A stretch of 64,000 nucleotides of DNA from Brachynemurus nebulosus (GCA_035578155.1 JAPWDM010000014.1:11573501-11637500); one strand, 5' to 3'; positions 1 through 14,328 are shown, counted from the stretch's first letter. Notes: generated from the sequence alone by a model not told the origin. Made by a program: numbers and translations.

Positions 1-944
1 GTTTATCAAAATCCATCGGGCCGTTTAGGCTGCAGGCTGCGCCACAGGCGAAACAGACATATATACTTAAGCCCGCGTCACACGACGCTTGTTTCGTTGC
101 TAGGCTCCAAACGAGCTGTTGTGTTGAGTACTGTGATCGCTCCTTTGCTATATTGGCTTCACACAATGTGTGTTGCTGATGTTGTTGACGTGAGTCTGTA
201 TTTAGATTATTTCAGTGCGTTTACCATTAGTGGTGAGAAATACAATTTTCTTATTGGTTAACGTTTAAATATAGCAGAGAAGCAAGCACGGAAATAGGAC
301 GGGTTCTGTCTTCGAAGTAACCATAGTTGCAATCACTGTTGAGAACACTATAGTTTTAGCAGACAATCTTGCTTCTGGTGCAGTGGGGTAAAAACAAAAG
401 ACGTGATACATTTGAATTTACAATTTTAGAAATCACTGAAATTATTCGCTCCATAAATTAGGTGCCGCCCGATAAAAATGTTATCAGTATACAGTAGTGG
501 TTGTAGGTGTTTCCATTATAAATTTTAATCCCTTGACAAAAAATCTTTTAATCTTCTAACCTTTCTATAAATATTCTGTAGATATGTAGCTATGTTGTAT
601 GTAGTAATGTAATGACGTAAATCACGATATACGAGTATCTATGTTTGTAATGGAATGAAAGCATCATTCCATAATCATAAATAATATATGATTTTATCAT
701 TGAATTACGGAAAATTAACAAAAGTTACACACCCAACATGCTAAACTACCATTTCATACATACAATACGAGTAGTGGGTTATATTTGTATAACCGGTATA
801 ACCTATAATAATACATTCTATACATACATATGTATATTGCAAAGACTTGTTCGTTTATGAGAGTTGAATTAATGAACTTTGTAAAAGGAACGCTTAAAAC
901 ATACCAAGAGATATGATTTATTATAATAACTGATACATATTATA
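1..944. other. Gene-free AT-rich sequence with repeat fragment
   Basis: No coding signal is visible. The first ~60 bases (TTTATCAAAATCCATC, then GCTGCAGGCTGCGCC) resemble 19157-19205, so this is the end of a dispersed repeat that starts outside the window. A stretch at 970-1000 (AGGTGTCCAAAAGTTCCGGT) looks like a mariner-type terminal sequence, but I could not find a partner end. The rest is unremarkable. Confidence 0.5.
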
Positions 945-1130
945 TTGTTTGTACACTATACGTATAATACAGTAGGTGTCCAAAAGTTCCGGTCACATCG
1001 GGTAAAAATTTGGATAAAAATGTTGATGAAGGGTAAAAAATTAAATTGGTGGAATGAAAAAGCTAACATATTCAATAAGAAGTTCAAAGTATCTTGCAGT
1101 AAGTTCACCGATTTGTACCGATACTGTGTA

Positions 1131-1672
1131 TACTATAATTGCGGGTTACTTGAGCCCTGTGGTGTAACTTGAGCCCAAAACGGAAAAAGTATTATTTTCT
1201 GTTTTGTGCTTATATTAGTCAGTAGTAGAAGTAAGTTAGATGTTCAGCTAATAGGTAACAGCAGTAGGTTTACGGTGTTTAAGTTTAGGTAGTTCTGAAA
1301 ATTGACACTAGAGGAGAGGCAAGTGTTGTTTACTCTCTGTTTGAAATTGATGTTTCGTTACGTTGCTAGCTTTTGACTGTAAAAATAATTGTGGTAGTCT
1401 ACAAAGGAAGATAAGTGTATAATTTTAATACTTTGTTCATTACTAAACTAAATTCAGATATGTTCATGTGCCAACCATTTCGTTAATCTTTTAAATTAAG
1501 GTTTTGATAAATTAGTAAAATAACCTTAAAATTAGGGTAACTTGAGCCCATTATAACTTTGGTATAAAATGGTGCAAGACTATAGCAGAAATTCTCAAAA
1601 GTCCTAAACCGTTGGACAAGTTCGTTAACCAGGCACATCCGATGCCCAAAACATGTTATTTTTGGAAATTTC
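1131..1672 (+). mobile_element. Truncated copy of the GGGTTACTTGAGCCC TIR element
   Basis: This segment repeats 40026-40565 almost base for base, beginning with GCGGGTTACTTGAGCCC and carrying the same internal GTAACTTGAGCCC motifs. It stops abruptly at GGAAATTT, where the sequence changes to an unrelated stretch rich in GATCG. It is therefore the left half of a TIR DNA transposon whose full-length copy lies in the ALP intron. The right TIR is absent here. It has no coding capacity. Confidence 0.85.
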
Positions 1673-2506
1673 CGATCGCTTCGATCGCTTGATCGTACCT
1701 AAAATATGACCGCACTTAACTAGATTGGATTGGTGAAACGTGCGATCAACCGTCTGTGCAATGTAACGGTCTATTGTACTGATCTGTCCACACACTAAAA
1801 GAGTCATTTCAACTCACAATCAGTACTGAAACTAAACTTATGCGAGCCTTCAGGAGATCAGATTCATTTTCTTCAAATATTAGCGCTTTCATAGCATCAA
1901 ATCGTAAAGTATTCCTATTGCTGCGAAATTTATGAGAGGCACTGTATCTATTATACAAATCTGATTATACAATATTCTATCACACACCCACATACAGAGC
2001 GGACAGAGATATCTGTAGTGAGAGAGACACATATACATATACACACGCGGCGCTAGTGATCAAGCTTTACGACGTATTTTTGGAAAATAAAAAAAAGAAT
2101 AGAGGTACCTTGATTTAATAACATTTCCACTATTTTGATTTATTAGGTTAAATGTGTGTCACAATATGTAATATTGTCTTTGTAAAACTTAATTAACTTT
2201 TAGGTTAAGTATTCATCGTGGTTGTCTATTGTTATGTTTGATAACATTATGGTGTATGTTTTTGAATGTCATATACATCATGAATTATGTACATGATTTT
2301 TTGATATCGGATGTTCATTTTGAAATGGAGTGGGTGGGAAGGAATGATTTGGAAACTACTCATCAGTTTTTATCCAAAAATAACTGAATAAAATAATCAT
2401 TCCTAGTTAGCTCTGTTTGTCCCCACAGAAGGTAATCTGACAAAAGACAGATTTTTCGAATTTGTTTGACTCCTTTGCATTATAAAGCAGATCTAAAGGA
2501 AAGTTC
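1673..2506. other. Gene-free; short unclassified remnants
   Basis: The first part (1673-1810) contains GATCG-rich short inverted motifs and reads like the truncated end of another element. The (CA/GA)-rich tract at 1980-2055 is simple sequence. I see no coding region. Confidence 0.4.
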
Positions 2507-2510
2507 TTAA

Positions 2511-3433
2511 TCCTAGAATCATATGTACTCGTCAGATTGACGACCAAACTTCTCTACCTGCTCCAGTACTACAACTTGTCGTTGCCTGTCTGTTCTAAAA
2601 CTTCTGGTATCTAATTTATTTGTTATGATAACACAGCAGACGTATCAATTTTGTTTATAGTTGCTGTCATTTTGTTTATATTATAATAGTGTGCGTCAAT
2701 TTGACGACAAAGTATGATTAACGTATGTTTTTTTTTAAAGATTTTGTACTTTACATATAAAAGTTTTCCTAATTTTTCTAAAATTTATTAAAGATATGGA
2801 TGTTGTAATTAATTATTTCAATGATAATGATAATGTGAAAGATGATTACAGCTGTTTGATTTATAGAGACGACATAATACTGAAGTTTTAATACATTGAT
2901 TCGAAAACCAAAGAATGCGCTTCAAGTGACTTAATAAAAGATTAACAATTTATTTCGTGGAAGATATTTTAATTTTTATTATTTTTTGAGTTCTTATTTG
3001 AAAAATTACTAACAAATTTTAGAAAATTTACAAATGTGTCTAATGAGGAAATAACTACATATCTACGGGAATATTTGTGACCGAGAAATTTCACATTCTA
3101 TAAAGTCACATTAGTCCACAGACTCACAATAGTTCATAAATTAATTATTTGAAAGATATGTCTTCTGATACAATTGATGTATTTATCTATTTTTTAAATT
3201 TTTATAATGAAAATATGCTTTGACAAAAAGATTAAAAATATTAATAAATAATTATATTAAAAAATTTTTTCCAAATGCAATTTTTTCAAATATTTTGTTC
3301 GCTTTTGTAGTATTGTTATGTAAAAAAATGTTTTTTGCAAATAAACTCTAAAATTCTCTGTAAATAGTCCATTCGTCAAATTGACGACGATGTATGATTA
3401 ACGTTTCTCGTAGACCAACGTACGATTCTAGGG
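2511..3433. mobile_element. piggyBac-like non-autonomous transposon
   Basis: The element is flanked on both sides by TTAA (2507-2510 and 3434-3437), the target of piggyBac transposases. Its ends are inverted: TCCTAGAATCATATGTACT on the left, and CCCTAGAATCGTACGTTGG read from the right. Just inside each end lies a CGTCA-(A/G)(A/T)TTGACG palindrome (about 2530 and 3374), a typical subterminal feature. A third copy of this motif with its flank GTATGATTAACGT occurs at 2694, so the element may carry an internal duplication. A 31-codon acidic open frame starts with ATG near 2796 but ends quickly; it may be a transposase N-terminal remnant. The element is too short to be autonomous. Confidence 0.8.
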
Positions 3434-3437
3434 TTAA

Positions 3438-4609
3438 ATAAATAAGGTTAAATCGAAATATTCAGCTTTTATATTTGCAATATTTTCTCGATCAGTATGG
3501 GCAATTTACGGAACTTACATCGTAAAATAAAATAATCTACGACTTCTGTGAAATTACTTACTTACTGTATTAAATACGATCTAGGTAAGCTATATTTTAC
3601 GTACAGTTGTGAAAAATTTTGTACTTTATACACGGCTGTGTGTAAAGTACTACAGCCACACTAAATAGTAAAGCACAATATGAATTTTTAATATTTATTT
3701 ATAGGTAATTATTTCAACAAAGCCGCTATTGAATTTTAATTCTTTTAAAACATTATTTTGCTGCAATATTATTTCACTTGATATTAAATATGTATATACT
3801 AAAAACATAATAAAGCCCCCTGGATCACAAAACAAATTTTTCCAATGTTAAAATCTATATGTTCCTCGTTGCTTGAAACACCTGTATACCAGACCATTTC
3901 GGTTATATGGATATAATAATTACATCTTTGACACCTTTCGCGTGACTTAATTAATAAAATAGAAAATTTAGGAGAAAGAGACAATACTTTAAGTAGTTTT
4001 TTTTTTTTATGAAAAATTAATGCACAATTTATTTTAATTATTTATTGTTTAGCGTGCTTGAGCATTAAATAAATTTTATTTTAGGCTCAAATATTTTATA
4101 ATTAATTAACAACTGCGGCAAGAAAAATTGTAATACGATTCCTAGATAACTTTCTGGTGAGAAATAAAAATTGATTGAATGCGCCTTAATCATTTTTTAC
4201 GTTTTGTTTGGTTTTTTACTAGGGATGTTATGGATATCCGTAACCGTAAACGAAACTACACGATATCTGAAATAATTGAATATCCGAAACCGAAACCGTG
4301 TCCAAAAATAAAATATTCGGATTTGTTTCGGATAATAACAGACAACTGCTGTTGAAAAACTAATTGTAAGTTTAAATCGGAGCAAGTTTTTGCTACATGT
4401 ATTTCTTTTGATAGATTTCCGTTGATTCGTGTTTGACGTTTACTCTTTAGGGTAAAATTGTCCCCTTTTTTCTAAAGAAAATGTTTACTAAAAGTAATAA
4501 TTATCCGTAACCGTATAAAAGTATAATTAACACCGTAAGAGAGAAAATTCTGATTTTAGAAGGAAAAAATTCGCTAATAAAAAAGAAATTGCAAGATTTT
4601 TTAGCAATA
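3438..4609. other. Gene-free; low-complexity GAAACCG-rich patch
   Basis: AT-rich sequence without coding signal. At 4225-4350 there is a degenerate purine-rich patch (repeated ATCCG/GAAACCG words). Short open frames here lack any family resemblance. Confidence 0.4.
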
Positions 4610-4712
4610 CCAAGACCAAGACTGCATTTTGCAAGACCAAGACCAAGACCAAGACTGAAACTGCTCTAGCAAGACCAAGATCAAGACTGCTAAGTCTTGG
4701 TCTTGGTCTTGC
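4610..4712. repeat. CAAGAC hexamer repeat with inverted arm
   Basis: Repeats of CAAGAC(C) occupy 4611-4690, and the complementary GTCTTGGTCTTGGTCTTG follows at 4694-4711, so the tract can fold on itself. The right end, AAGTCTTGGTCTTG followed by GCATTTGCTCAT, recurs at 6947-6978 inside a hAT relic, suggesting the repeat was spread by or captured from that element. Confidence 0.75.
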
Positions 4713-4730
4713 ATTTGCTCATCACTAGTT

Positions 4731-4862
4731 AATACTGTGATTTCATTGGTCAAAAAGGTATTGAATAATCACCATTCCTTCACACCTTTGAATAATGTCT
4801 AACTTTCTCAACAATTAACAGATATATAATGAGTGTGTTCTTCGACAGCAGTAGAAAAATAA
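4731..4862 (+). repeat. Dispersed repeat, second copy at 41756-41886
   Basis: About 130 bp are shared with 41756-41886, beginning AATACTGTGATTTCATTGGT and ending GTGTGTTCTTC...AGTAGAAAAATA. The two are diverged by scattered substitutions only. No coding content; family unknown. Confidence 0.75.
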
Positions 4863-5426
4863 TTTTTTGCAATTTCGGCATTAAAAGTAGGTAAAAAATT
4901 TCACACTTGCAATTAATAGCCACATTTTAGTCCCTTGGTGTATTAGTATAATAATATAATATACACTATTTTTTCAAAGTAGGTAAATTACTTAAACCTG
5001 ATAATATTATAAAATATTACGGATATGATATTTCCAGAATATTAAAATCGAATCTAATATTATTTCTAGGCACGAATATTACGTAGGTAGGCATTGGAAA
5101 CAAATCAATAATTATTATAATTGTGCAAATCTTAATTAGAGGTCATATTTGTCATCATATTTGCACCATGTTTCCTTAATAATAATTATTCCCAATACAT
5201 ATAACCACAATAATGAAATTATATTGATCAGTAGACATTTATCTATCTACCTACATTCCGAAATGTTATGCTATGCCGGTTGGGTTTAACAATATACATA
5301 CATAAATGTATATTATATGCTACATATAGGTAAATATACCTACACTACTAAAGCTCACACAGTGCTCTTCAAAGTGGCGTTCTGTTTGTGAGTTACTGGG
5401 AGTCATTGGAATTTTCAGAATTCGAG
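4863..5426. other. Gene-free AT-rich sequence
   Basis: No genes, repeats with clear ends or structured elements recognised. Confidence 0.4.
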
Positions 5427-5429
5427 TTA

Positions 5430-5987
5430 AGCCGGTTCTACACGATGCTACGAACACCTTCCAACATTGGACGTTCGATGGTTCATCGCATCGTGTGGCC
5501 GTTGTTCGAACCTACGAGTGTCCAATGTCGAGCGTCAACATTCGCATTTGGCCATGTCCCGCTCAATGTCGGTATTCTTGCACGGAGTCAAAGGGATGCT
5601 TCGAACGTTTGAAGGTCAATGTTGGTTGCATTGGTTGGTTCGACTCAGCAGCTGTACGACTCGTTCATGTGAAGAGAGACAACATCAGTGTATAACATTA
5701 GAGATCACATAAGACAGATGACATCCTCGTACACTGAATAAACGTTTGTACCAACACATTATACAAGAGAGACAACATCAGTGTATAACATTAGAGATAA
5801 CATCAGACAGATAACAGCCTCGTCCACTGAATAAACGTTTGTACCAACACATCATCATTCGTATTGGATCAAACATTCGATTCACCGTGTAGCAGATACA
5901 TTCGTCGCACCAACTATTGAACTTAATTGCCTCAAACGCTCGATCGAACGTTGGAAGGAACGTTCGTAGCATCGTGTAGAACCGGCT
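5430..5987. mobile_element. Harbinger-type MITE with TTA target duplication
   Basis: Perfect terminal inverted repeats start AGCCGGTTCTACACGATGCT and extend to CTACGAAC on both sides. They are flanked by a TTA duplication (5427-5429 and 5988-5990), the signature of PIF/Harbinger transposition. The interior has no transposase. It contains an internal 93-bp direct duplication. The open frames across this segment (5388-5972) are by-products of its higher GC content and are not genes. Confidence 0.88.
5672..5857 (+). repeat. 93-bp tandem duplication inside the MITE
   Basis: Two adjacent units begin AAGAGAGACAACATCAGTGT at 5672 and 5765 and run to ACCAACACAT. They differ at a handful of sites, including TCACATAAGACAG versus TAACATCAGACAG. 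It is a local duplication within the 5430-5987 MITE. Confidence 0.9.
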
Positions 5988-5990
5988 TTA

Positions 5991-6684
5991 CAGTGGCACT
6001 AATATATACATATGTCAGACTTTATAACTTGAGTTGTACTTTTAATCGCGTCAGACTTTCATAACTTAGGTCGGTGGAACTATTTTTAACGACTTCAAAA
6101 AAATCGAGTCTCAAAATCGGGACGAAAATTAAATTTTATAAAATTACTCGAAAACTATAACAGCTAGAAGAAAAGTTTAATTTGACACTAGCCTTTATTT
6201 TTAAAGGTCTTTCTACCGGCGTACCCAAATCCAGGGTCGCACCTATTGGAGGAGTCTTAGCAATAAAATTGCGGGTAATATTTGAAATATGCGGTGAATA
6301 TGGTTTGACCAATTAAAATATTAATATCAAATATGAAAACTGTATCAAAAATACCAATTTACATGTTTTTGCCAAAAGCCGTAACGCTACAATTAAAAAC
6401 TTAAATCTTAATGTAAAATCTTACATGTGCAGTCTATATTTTACCTACAATAATACTTTTAGAAATAACTATTTAAACCATTTTTACTCGTTGTAATTGT
6501 ACTCTACAATCAATATTTTAACGAAAGTATTCCATAAATTTAAAGAAAGTATTCCGTTAAGAAGCTTATATCGATTCCAAAAGCTCTGGTTAATATTGGA
6601 AATGGTTGAATTATTTTAAATTACAGAACCAACACAAGCAAAATTTAAATTGTCAGCATTGTTGTTTAAGCTGTTGTTTTAGGG
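5991..6684. other. Gene-free sequence
   Basis: Diffuse AT-rich sequence. No gene, RNA or element boundaries supported. Confidence 0.4.
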
Positions 6685-7489
6685 TAGTGTTTTTCAACCT
6701 GTGGGTCGCAACGCCTTTTTAAAAGGGTCGCAATAACTTTAAAAATAAAACCACTCTAGTTCAATATATAATATTTAAGATAATTGATGGCTACATTAAT
6801 GTGGTAGTTTCATACTTTCGCGCGATAAAGTTTGAAAATTGCGGCTTATTTTCAATAACAGTAAATTCGAATTTTAAATAATTGTCATGTAGAATCTTTT
6901 CCTTTGGTTTTGTTTTATTACTCTCATTGGAACTTGAAGCTATCAAGTCTTGGTCTTGGCCTTGCATTTGCTCATTACCAGTCAAAGTTTGAAGAAATTA
7001 AATATGAACTTGTAACTTTCGATAAATAAAGAGTTTTCTGACACGTAAGTATTCTAATTTGACAGATTTTTTTTTTTTTTGATTAATGATTCATTTATTT
7101 GCTTTTTTATTTTTATCTTAGCAAATTATATAATGGGGCTAGGATTGGGAAATTTTAACAAAATCAAAGAGAAATTAATTTAATAAAAAGAAAAAAAATC
7201 TTTATTTATGCAAGTAGCTCGTCCCAAAGCAAAATATAAAAAAAAAATGTAATCTCGGAAAAATGGAGGTGTCGATCCAAAAAAAAGGTCACTAGTCACC
7301 AACTTTTTATTTTGGGACTATCTGGGCAGCAAAATGCAGATGGAGAGCAAACAAAAAAAAAGGTTACCAGTCACTAACTTCTTTTTTTAAGGTGAGCAAA
7401 TCGCGCTGTACGTCTATTCTACTGTTGTAACCCTTTGTAGGTCGTTATCGATCCCTGGGGGTTGATATAGATCATTTTGGAAACCACTG
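6685..7489 (-). mobile_element. hAT-family relic
   Basis: The left end TAGTGTTTTTCAACCTGTGG matches the end of the complete hAT element at 29749-31299, and the right end GGAAACCACTG is a typical hAT terminus. Flanking 8-mers do not match convincingly, so the two ends may belong to different insertions. The left half carries a transposase N-terminal remnant in reverse orientation (separate entry). Confidence 0.6.
6791..6985 (-). pseudogene. hAT (ZBED/SCAND3-like) transposase N-terminal fragment
   Basis: The 64-residue reading frame contains SSSNESNKTKPKEK followed by DNYLKFEFTVIENKP. It aligns by eye with the frame at 30305-30529 (SSSNENNETKAKKK, then DDNYLKLGFTVIENKP). In hAT transposases of the ZBED5/FAM200/SCAND3 type, a Ser-rich leader precedes a Y(D/N)xxYLxxGF block that opens the BED zinc-finger region. 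Here the frame diverges just after that block, and the zinc-binding Cys/His residues and catalytic core are missing, so it cannot be functional. Its leader also overlaps the CAAGAC-type repeat, read here as Gln-Asp pairs. It is a decayed piece of a mobile element, not a host gene. Confidence 0.65.
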
Positions 7490-8958
7490 GGTTAGACAAT
7501 AGTCAGTTCTATGTAGTTAATCACAATTGTTTTTTAGTTGAACTAATTTAATCAAATCATATATGTACATCATCTACCAATGTATGAAAAACAACATTGT
7601 ATGCAATATAAAATAACGGCCAAAAAAATGAATACTTTTTTAGTATCAAATATTTATACTCATTGATACCCTGTAAGAAATAGTTTACAGAATACGTACT
7701 TTTTGAAACGCCTAAAAACCGTAAAAATTTTTTAAAAATTTGGTATTATACTACTACTTTCTTTTAAACGTTACCCTGGTCTCCAGGGCCGGCGAGAGAA
7801 ATGGCGGGGCCCCGGTCACAATAAAAAAATTCCAAATAACTTTTTCTATTTAAAAGTCTTCTTACATTGTTCGGGCCCCTAATCGGGCACCCGAGAAATT
7901 GTCCCACCGGACACTTTCTCTTGCTTGCCCAGCTGATTTTAGAAAATTTGAAAAAAAAATTATTTATATTTATTGTTTTTATTTAATAGCTACTCAACTA
8001 CTCAAATAATTAATATAACTAGAATTGTAACAGTAGATTTGAGTCGCGAAAAGTAACTCGAGAAATTAATATATAATTCGAGTTGCAAAATAGATTTGAA
8101 TACCTAAGAAAAACAATGTTGAACTCGAGTTGAATTCGAGTCATTGTGGGTCACTTCAGTTAAAAACTTTAACTCGGTTCCCATCACTACATTAAATACC
8201 GACAATGTATTATTATTTGATTATAGCTACTATATTCCGGTACCAATATAAAGTGCCAATTTGTATAGTAACAATAAGATCCGTAATGGTGGCAAACCAA
8301 ACTAAACCAAATAGTACTGTTCAATCGGTTGTGATCTTATCTATCGATTATAATTCAAACAATATAATATATGGTAAGTTTATATAGTATCTCCTAATAT
8401 AGAGGATGAAATTTTATTGTATAATCATTCTCAAATCATGATCATTTTGTCAACAAATCCATATTGAAAATCTTGTCTACCGTCCGCTCCCATTGTCCGA
8501 CAGGTCGGGAAATGCGAGTCTAAAATTTACTTTAAATTCGATAAAAATTGTAAATTTCAGTCTTTAAAAATAATATAAGTGCAAGAATACAGCAAATAAA
8601 GGTATTTCGACAATGAAATTCAACTTTATAATCAAAATAAAAGAATTATTCTACGGATTTTAAGGGTTTAGATTCTAAAGATCAGGGCAAAGAACACAAG
8701 TATAATCAGCTACGCTACCGGAGTTAAAACATTCTGCGTGTGTCCAGTTTCTACCCCTTCTACAACGATACCATAACTATCTTTGCAAAAAATATTTGCA
8801 TTCAATCTTTTTCAAATGAGAACCACTTAAACTCTCATTTCCTGAAATCCACCATTTTGTGAAACATGGTTATAGATTTTAATATTCATTTGTTATCACA
8901 ATTATTCCAATAATCATTACAAAAAAATAGGCAAACTTAACTTTATAATTAGTGATAC
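7490..8958. other. Gene-free; GGCCCC-type repeat fragment at 7790-7925
   Basis: No genes. At 7790-7925 a GC-rich fragment (CAGGGCCGGCGAGAGAAAT, then GGGCCCC) resembles 22025-22190 and looks like the decayed end of a hAT-type MITE. At 8030-8150 the motif GAGTTGAATTCGAGT recurs several times, but this is simple sequence. Confidence 0.45.
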
Positions 8959-9616
8959 AGTAGACTTTCGTTATAAGTCCGCTCGTTATGAGTCCGCCGA
9001 TTTATATTTCTATTGTAAACATTCCCCCTCCATGGCCGACAAAACTTCATTTAAGTCTCTCGTTATAAGACCGGAACATTGCTATTGATGTTTAATGACC
9101 TGGCGTAAAGCGTACGATTAGTGCAACTCATAAATCATCCTGTCAGAATCTTTTTATTCACTAAAATAATTTTTTTTAAAGGTCCGTGTTTACATAATGC
9201 ATGTGTAGTTGACCAAAACAAGTTTTGTTCGTTCATCGCGCGGATTATATTACAAACTTTGTTTGACTAACAATATTATTTACAATTTCTACAAAAGATT
9301 TTAAAAATTTTTTTAAAGAAAATATGTGTTGACAGTATCGTTTAAACTCCAGTCACACAAACTAGAGAACGCATTTAGAAAATATTAGTAAATGTATTTA
9401 TTAAAAATAGGTAGATTTGGTGTAGTTTTTAACGAATGGTAATACTATACTAAACATCCGGGCTATTTGATTATAAATAAGTACACACTCACACGTTTGA
9501 AAAGTAGGGGAAGTGTGAGTTACGGCGGTCAACTACTAAGCACAAGTGGGGGTACAGGAATTCTTAGAATTATATTCTCCTACAAGCCCGTAAGCGGACT
9601 TATAAAGAAATTGGAA
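8959..9616. mobile_element. pogo/Tigger-like non-autonomous relic
   Basis: The left end, after a TA, reads CAGTAGACTTTCGTTATAAG followed by TCCGC. The right end read inward gives CATTCCAATTTCTTTATAAG followed by TCCGC, also next to TA. This CAGT...TTATAAGTCCG layout is typical of pogo/Tigger termini. The ends match only partly, so it is old. No transposase is visible. Confidence 0.5.
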
Positions 9617-10574
9617 TGTAATTAATTAAAATAAAAAATTTAACTTAGTCGTTACTTTGACATCGTTAAAATTATTTTGTTATAAGCACCGAGCATAAAA
9701 AACAAAACCTCTCTTAACAACTGAAAGCGCGCAATTACCGGAAAATACACACGAGAGAAGTTTAGCCGATAAGTATTGAAGACGTTTAAGTTCCGTACTA
9801 GTGAATACAAGCATTAGAATCGTGTACATTTGCATCACTCCCATTACCTGGTAGCTCTCACTACCCTTCGCTCCCCTACATGGATCCTGCACCCCGAACA
9901 AAGAAATTCGAGACGAAAAATATTTCATAAAAACTTTTTAATTTCGTTTTCTTTTATTATAAAAAAAAAAAAAAACAAACCACTAATCCGAACTTTTTGC
10001 AAATTTTACCCGGTCTTCATTTTTTAATTACGCATCTAATGAAATTGGTCAGGAGTTGATATCATCATTTTTGTTCTCGAGATATGCGAGGCGAAAGAAA
10101 ACTCACGAACGAATAAACGCACTATTTCATCAAGTATCTATTTCCAGGCGTGTATACAAGGGAGGTCATAGCAGGTTTCGGCTATCCTTGTTTTCATTTT
10201 TGAAACAACTAAAAGTAGCGATCAGATAGTGTAATTCATATTTTCAAATCGAAATTTAGTATTTTAGTATTAAAAATGAAAAATATTATATACCAATTAC
10301 CGTTACTCTACCAACACTTTCATATATGAATTTTTTTTTTCTTTTGAAAATGAGATTGGCCTATTATTACCCGTAGGCAATAACCATAGAAATATATCAT
10401 AATGCATGGTTGAAAATCAAAATATCCCTTGAATGGAAAAAAAAATGTATATTTCAACGGAAACATTCTCTGATCGACAATGGATGGTGACAATATGCGT
10501 CAATTAATTCATAACTTTCAGTGCAATAAAATGCACTGAATTCGTTATATGCACATTATCTGAGAGTTGTTATA
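9617..10574. other. Gene-free sequence
   Basis: No coding signal. Poly-A at 9961-9974. A short stretch at 10150-10200 is slightly GC richer without recognisable content. Confidence 0.4.
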
Positions 10575-11287
10575 CAGGATGTTTGTGAATAAGTGCGAAA
10601 GATTTTAATGGGTGATTGATAAGCTTTTTTTATGTAAAAAAGTTTATATAAACCCAGCTCCGAAAACGCTTAGTTTCCAAGATATGTACAGAGTCTACAG
10701 TTTCTTGTTTTTTAAAAATATTTTTTTGTATCAAATTAAAAACAAATTATACTGTACTGTAGAAGTGAAGCGTCTTCGCCTTTTTATTGGTAAGACTTTT
10801 TCATAAAATTACTTCAGCAGTTAATACGAGAACATAAACTGGTTTTTTGGTCAGAACAGTAATTGGAAATTATTTTTTATCTCGAAAACGGCTAGATGAA
10901 TGACAAAATACTAAGAGGTCATTTTTGTCAACAATTTATAGAACATTTAAAAAAATATTTTCGAATTGGAAAAATCATTAGCGTGCCTTTTTTTCTTCAA
11001 AAATATATCACCATATGGCCGTACGGACGCCACTGGTTCGAATGGAATATTCTGTCTACTTCAGAATAAGGGTATTTATCTTGTCGTTGCGTGCCCCAAA
11101 TTTTGTGTGAATATCTCAAAACGTTTTTAAAGTATTTTAAAAAATATTTAAAATAGACGAGAAACTGAACACTCTGTATCTTGGAAACAAAGCGTTTTCG
11201 GATATGGGTTTATATGAATTTTTTTTACATAAAAAAACGTCAGTAATCACCCATAAAAATATTTCGCACTTATTCACTAACACCCTG
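10575..11287. mobile_element. TA-flanked MITE with CAGGRTGTT termini
   Basis: The termini are inverted and long: CAGGATGTTTGTGAATAAGT on the left and CAGGGTGTTAGTGAATAAGT read from the right. Similarity continues for about 110 bp, through TGGGTGATT and CCGAAAACGC. TA dinucleotides flank both ends, as for Tc1/mariner-type integration. The interior is non-coding, and the short open frames at 10612-10806 and 11137-11349 are just the two TIR arms. Confidence 0.85.
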
Positions 11288-11463
11288 TATAAAGCTTCAG
11301 TACAAGTTAAAGCCCGGTGCACACGTGAGCACGAATGTACATGAGGCAAGCCGAGGACGTACAGTATGCCTCGAATTCAATTTCCGTTATTTAAAGTTCC
11401 TACGAACGAGGCTGAATAAAATAAGCGAGCCATTAATGCTCATTTGTTCAGCACTTTTAAAAA

Positions 11464-11535
11464 ATGGCAGATGAGTACAATATTGTTTCCGCAAATGCTG
11501 CTTTCATAGTAATGTCTAATTTAATTAAAAAATAC
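11464..11535 (+). pseudogene. Harbinger transposase N-terminus, cut off
   Basis: The frame starts at an ATG preceded by AAAA about 150 bp inside the left TIR and reads MADEYNIVSANAAFIVMSNL then IKK. Harbinger transposases commonly begin with a short acidic leader and a hydrophobic Ala/Val/Ile stretch, followed by Lys/Arg and then RRWW. Here the frame meets foreign sequence (ACCCCTGTCGCAGC) right after the lysines and soon stops. The expected continuation, KRKQRRWW, appears 2.8 kb downstream at 14353, so one gene was split by an insertion. It is non-functional. The identification rests on position between TIR and RRWW block plus this general resemblance. Confidence 0.7.
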
Positions 11536-11609
11536 CCCTGTCGCAGCATCTGCATAACATAGCGAATTTCCAAATCTTGGGCACTGGCGGATCTCATCTA
11601 AGACCTGTA

Positions 11610-13520
<1,911 letters not shown>

Positions 13521-14156
13521 TTCCGTACATACATATGTACATTGTACATATTTTGTTTTGTTTCATATATTTAATAATATTATATCATAACATAATCTTC
13601 AATTTCTTGTTTACTTAAAAATTCAATAAAAAAAAAAAAATTCTTCATTACATTAGCTTAGAAAATCTGTTTAATTTACATTTTTTAACATGAGATAGAA
13701 CCATGCTAATTATAATGCAATAAATGAGAAACAAAACTCTATACATGTATGTGTGTTATAACACATATATGTGAACAGTTTTCACTTGTTCTCACAAAAT
13801 TCTTTAATAAAAAAGTGAAATATTTTTATATTTCATAAAGAACTGAGATATAAATATAAATTACTTATTAGATTAACAAAGAAAGAATAAAAGTGAAAAT
13901 TTACATTTTCTCGAAAACTACTTAACATAGAAAGAAAATTATAAGAACATTTTCTTCATAATTTTTTTTTTCCTTTTCAACGATGTAAAAATCGAACTAT
14001 CTTATGATAAGATCGAATGATAAAAAATGGCCAGAAAACCTACTTCTGGGCATCCGACGTGTCTGGCTAACGAACTTAGCCAAGCCAATTCAGAATCCAG
14101 TCCGCACACAAAATTTCATAAGCGTTAGACGTTTCGTTCGAGAGTTATCGTGGGAA

Positions 14157-14160
<4 letters not shown>

Positions 14161-14236
<76 letters not shown>
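14161..14236. repeat. (AT)n microsatellite
   Basis: About 38 uninterrupted AT units, about 90 bp before the Harbinger transposase frame opens. Long Ile-Tyr open frames across it are artefacts. Confidence 0.99.
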
Positions 14237-14238
<2 letters not shown>

Positions 14239-14328
14239 TTTAGTGAATATCATTTTCGTATTCTAGGGACCTCAAAACAGATTTCTGCCATACTCAGATT
14301 GCGTCATGACACCTACTGTAATAGCTGA

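Noticed and set aside
3799..3984. Minus-strand frame with Cys-x2-Cys (RERCQRC), possibly a piggyBac zinc-ribbon C-terminus
   Set aside because: Spacing of the later cysteines does not fit, and it lies outside the TTAA-bounded element.
5388..5972. Overlapping frames of 64-81 codons on both strands
   Set aside because: They coincide exactly with a Harbinger-type MITE and exist in several frames at once, as expected for GC-richer inverted repeats.
14004..14243. Open frames rich in alternating Ile-Tyr here and at 19560, 27466, 27515, 33862, 50706, 60598 and 60677
   Set aside because: They are translations of (AT)n microsatellites with no coding character outside the repeat.
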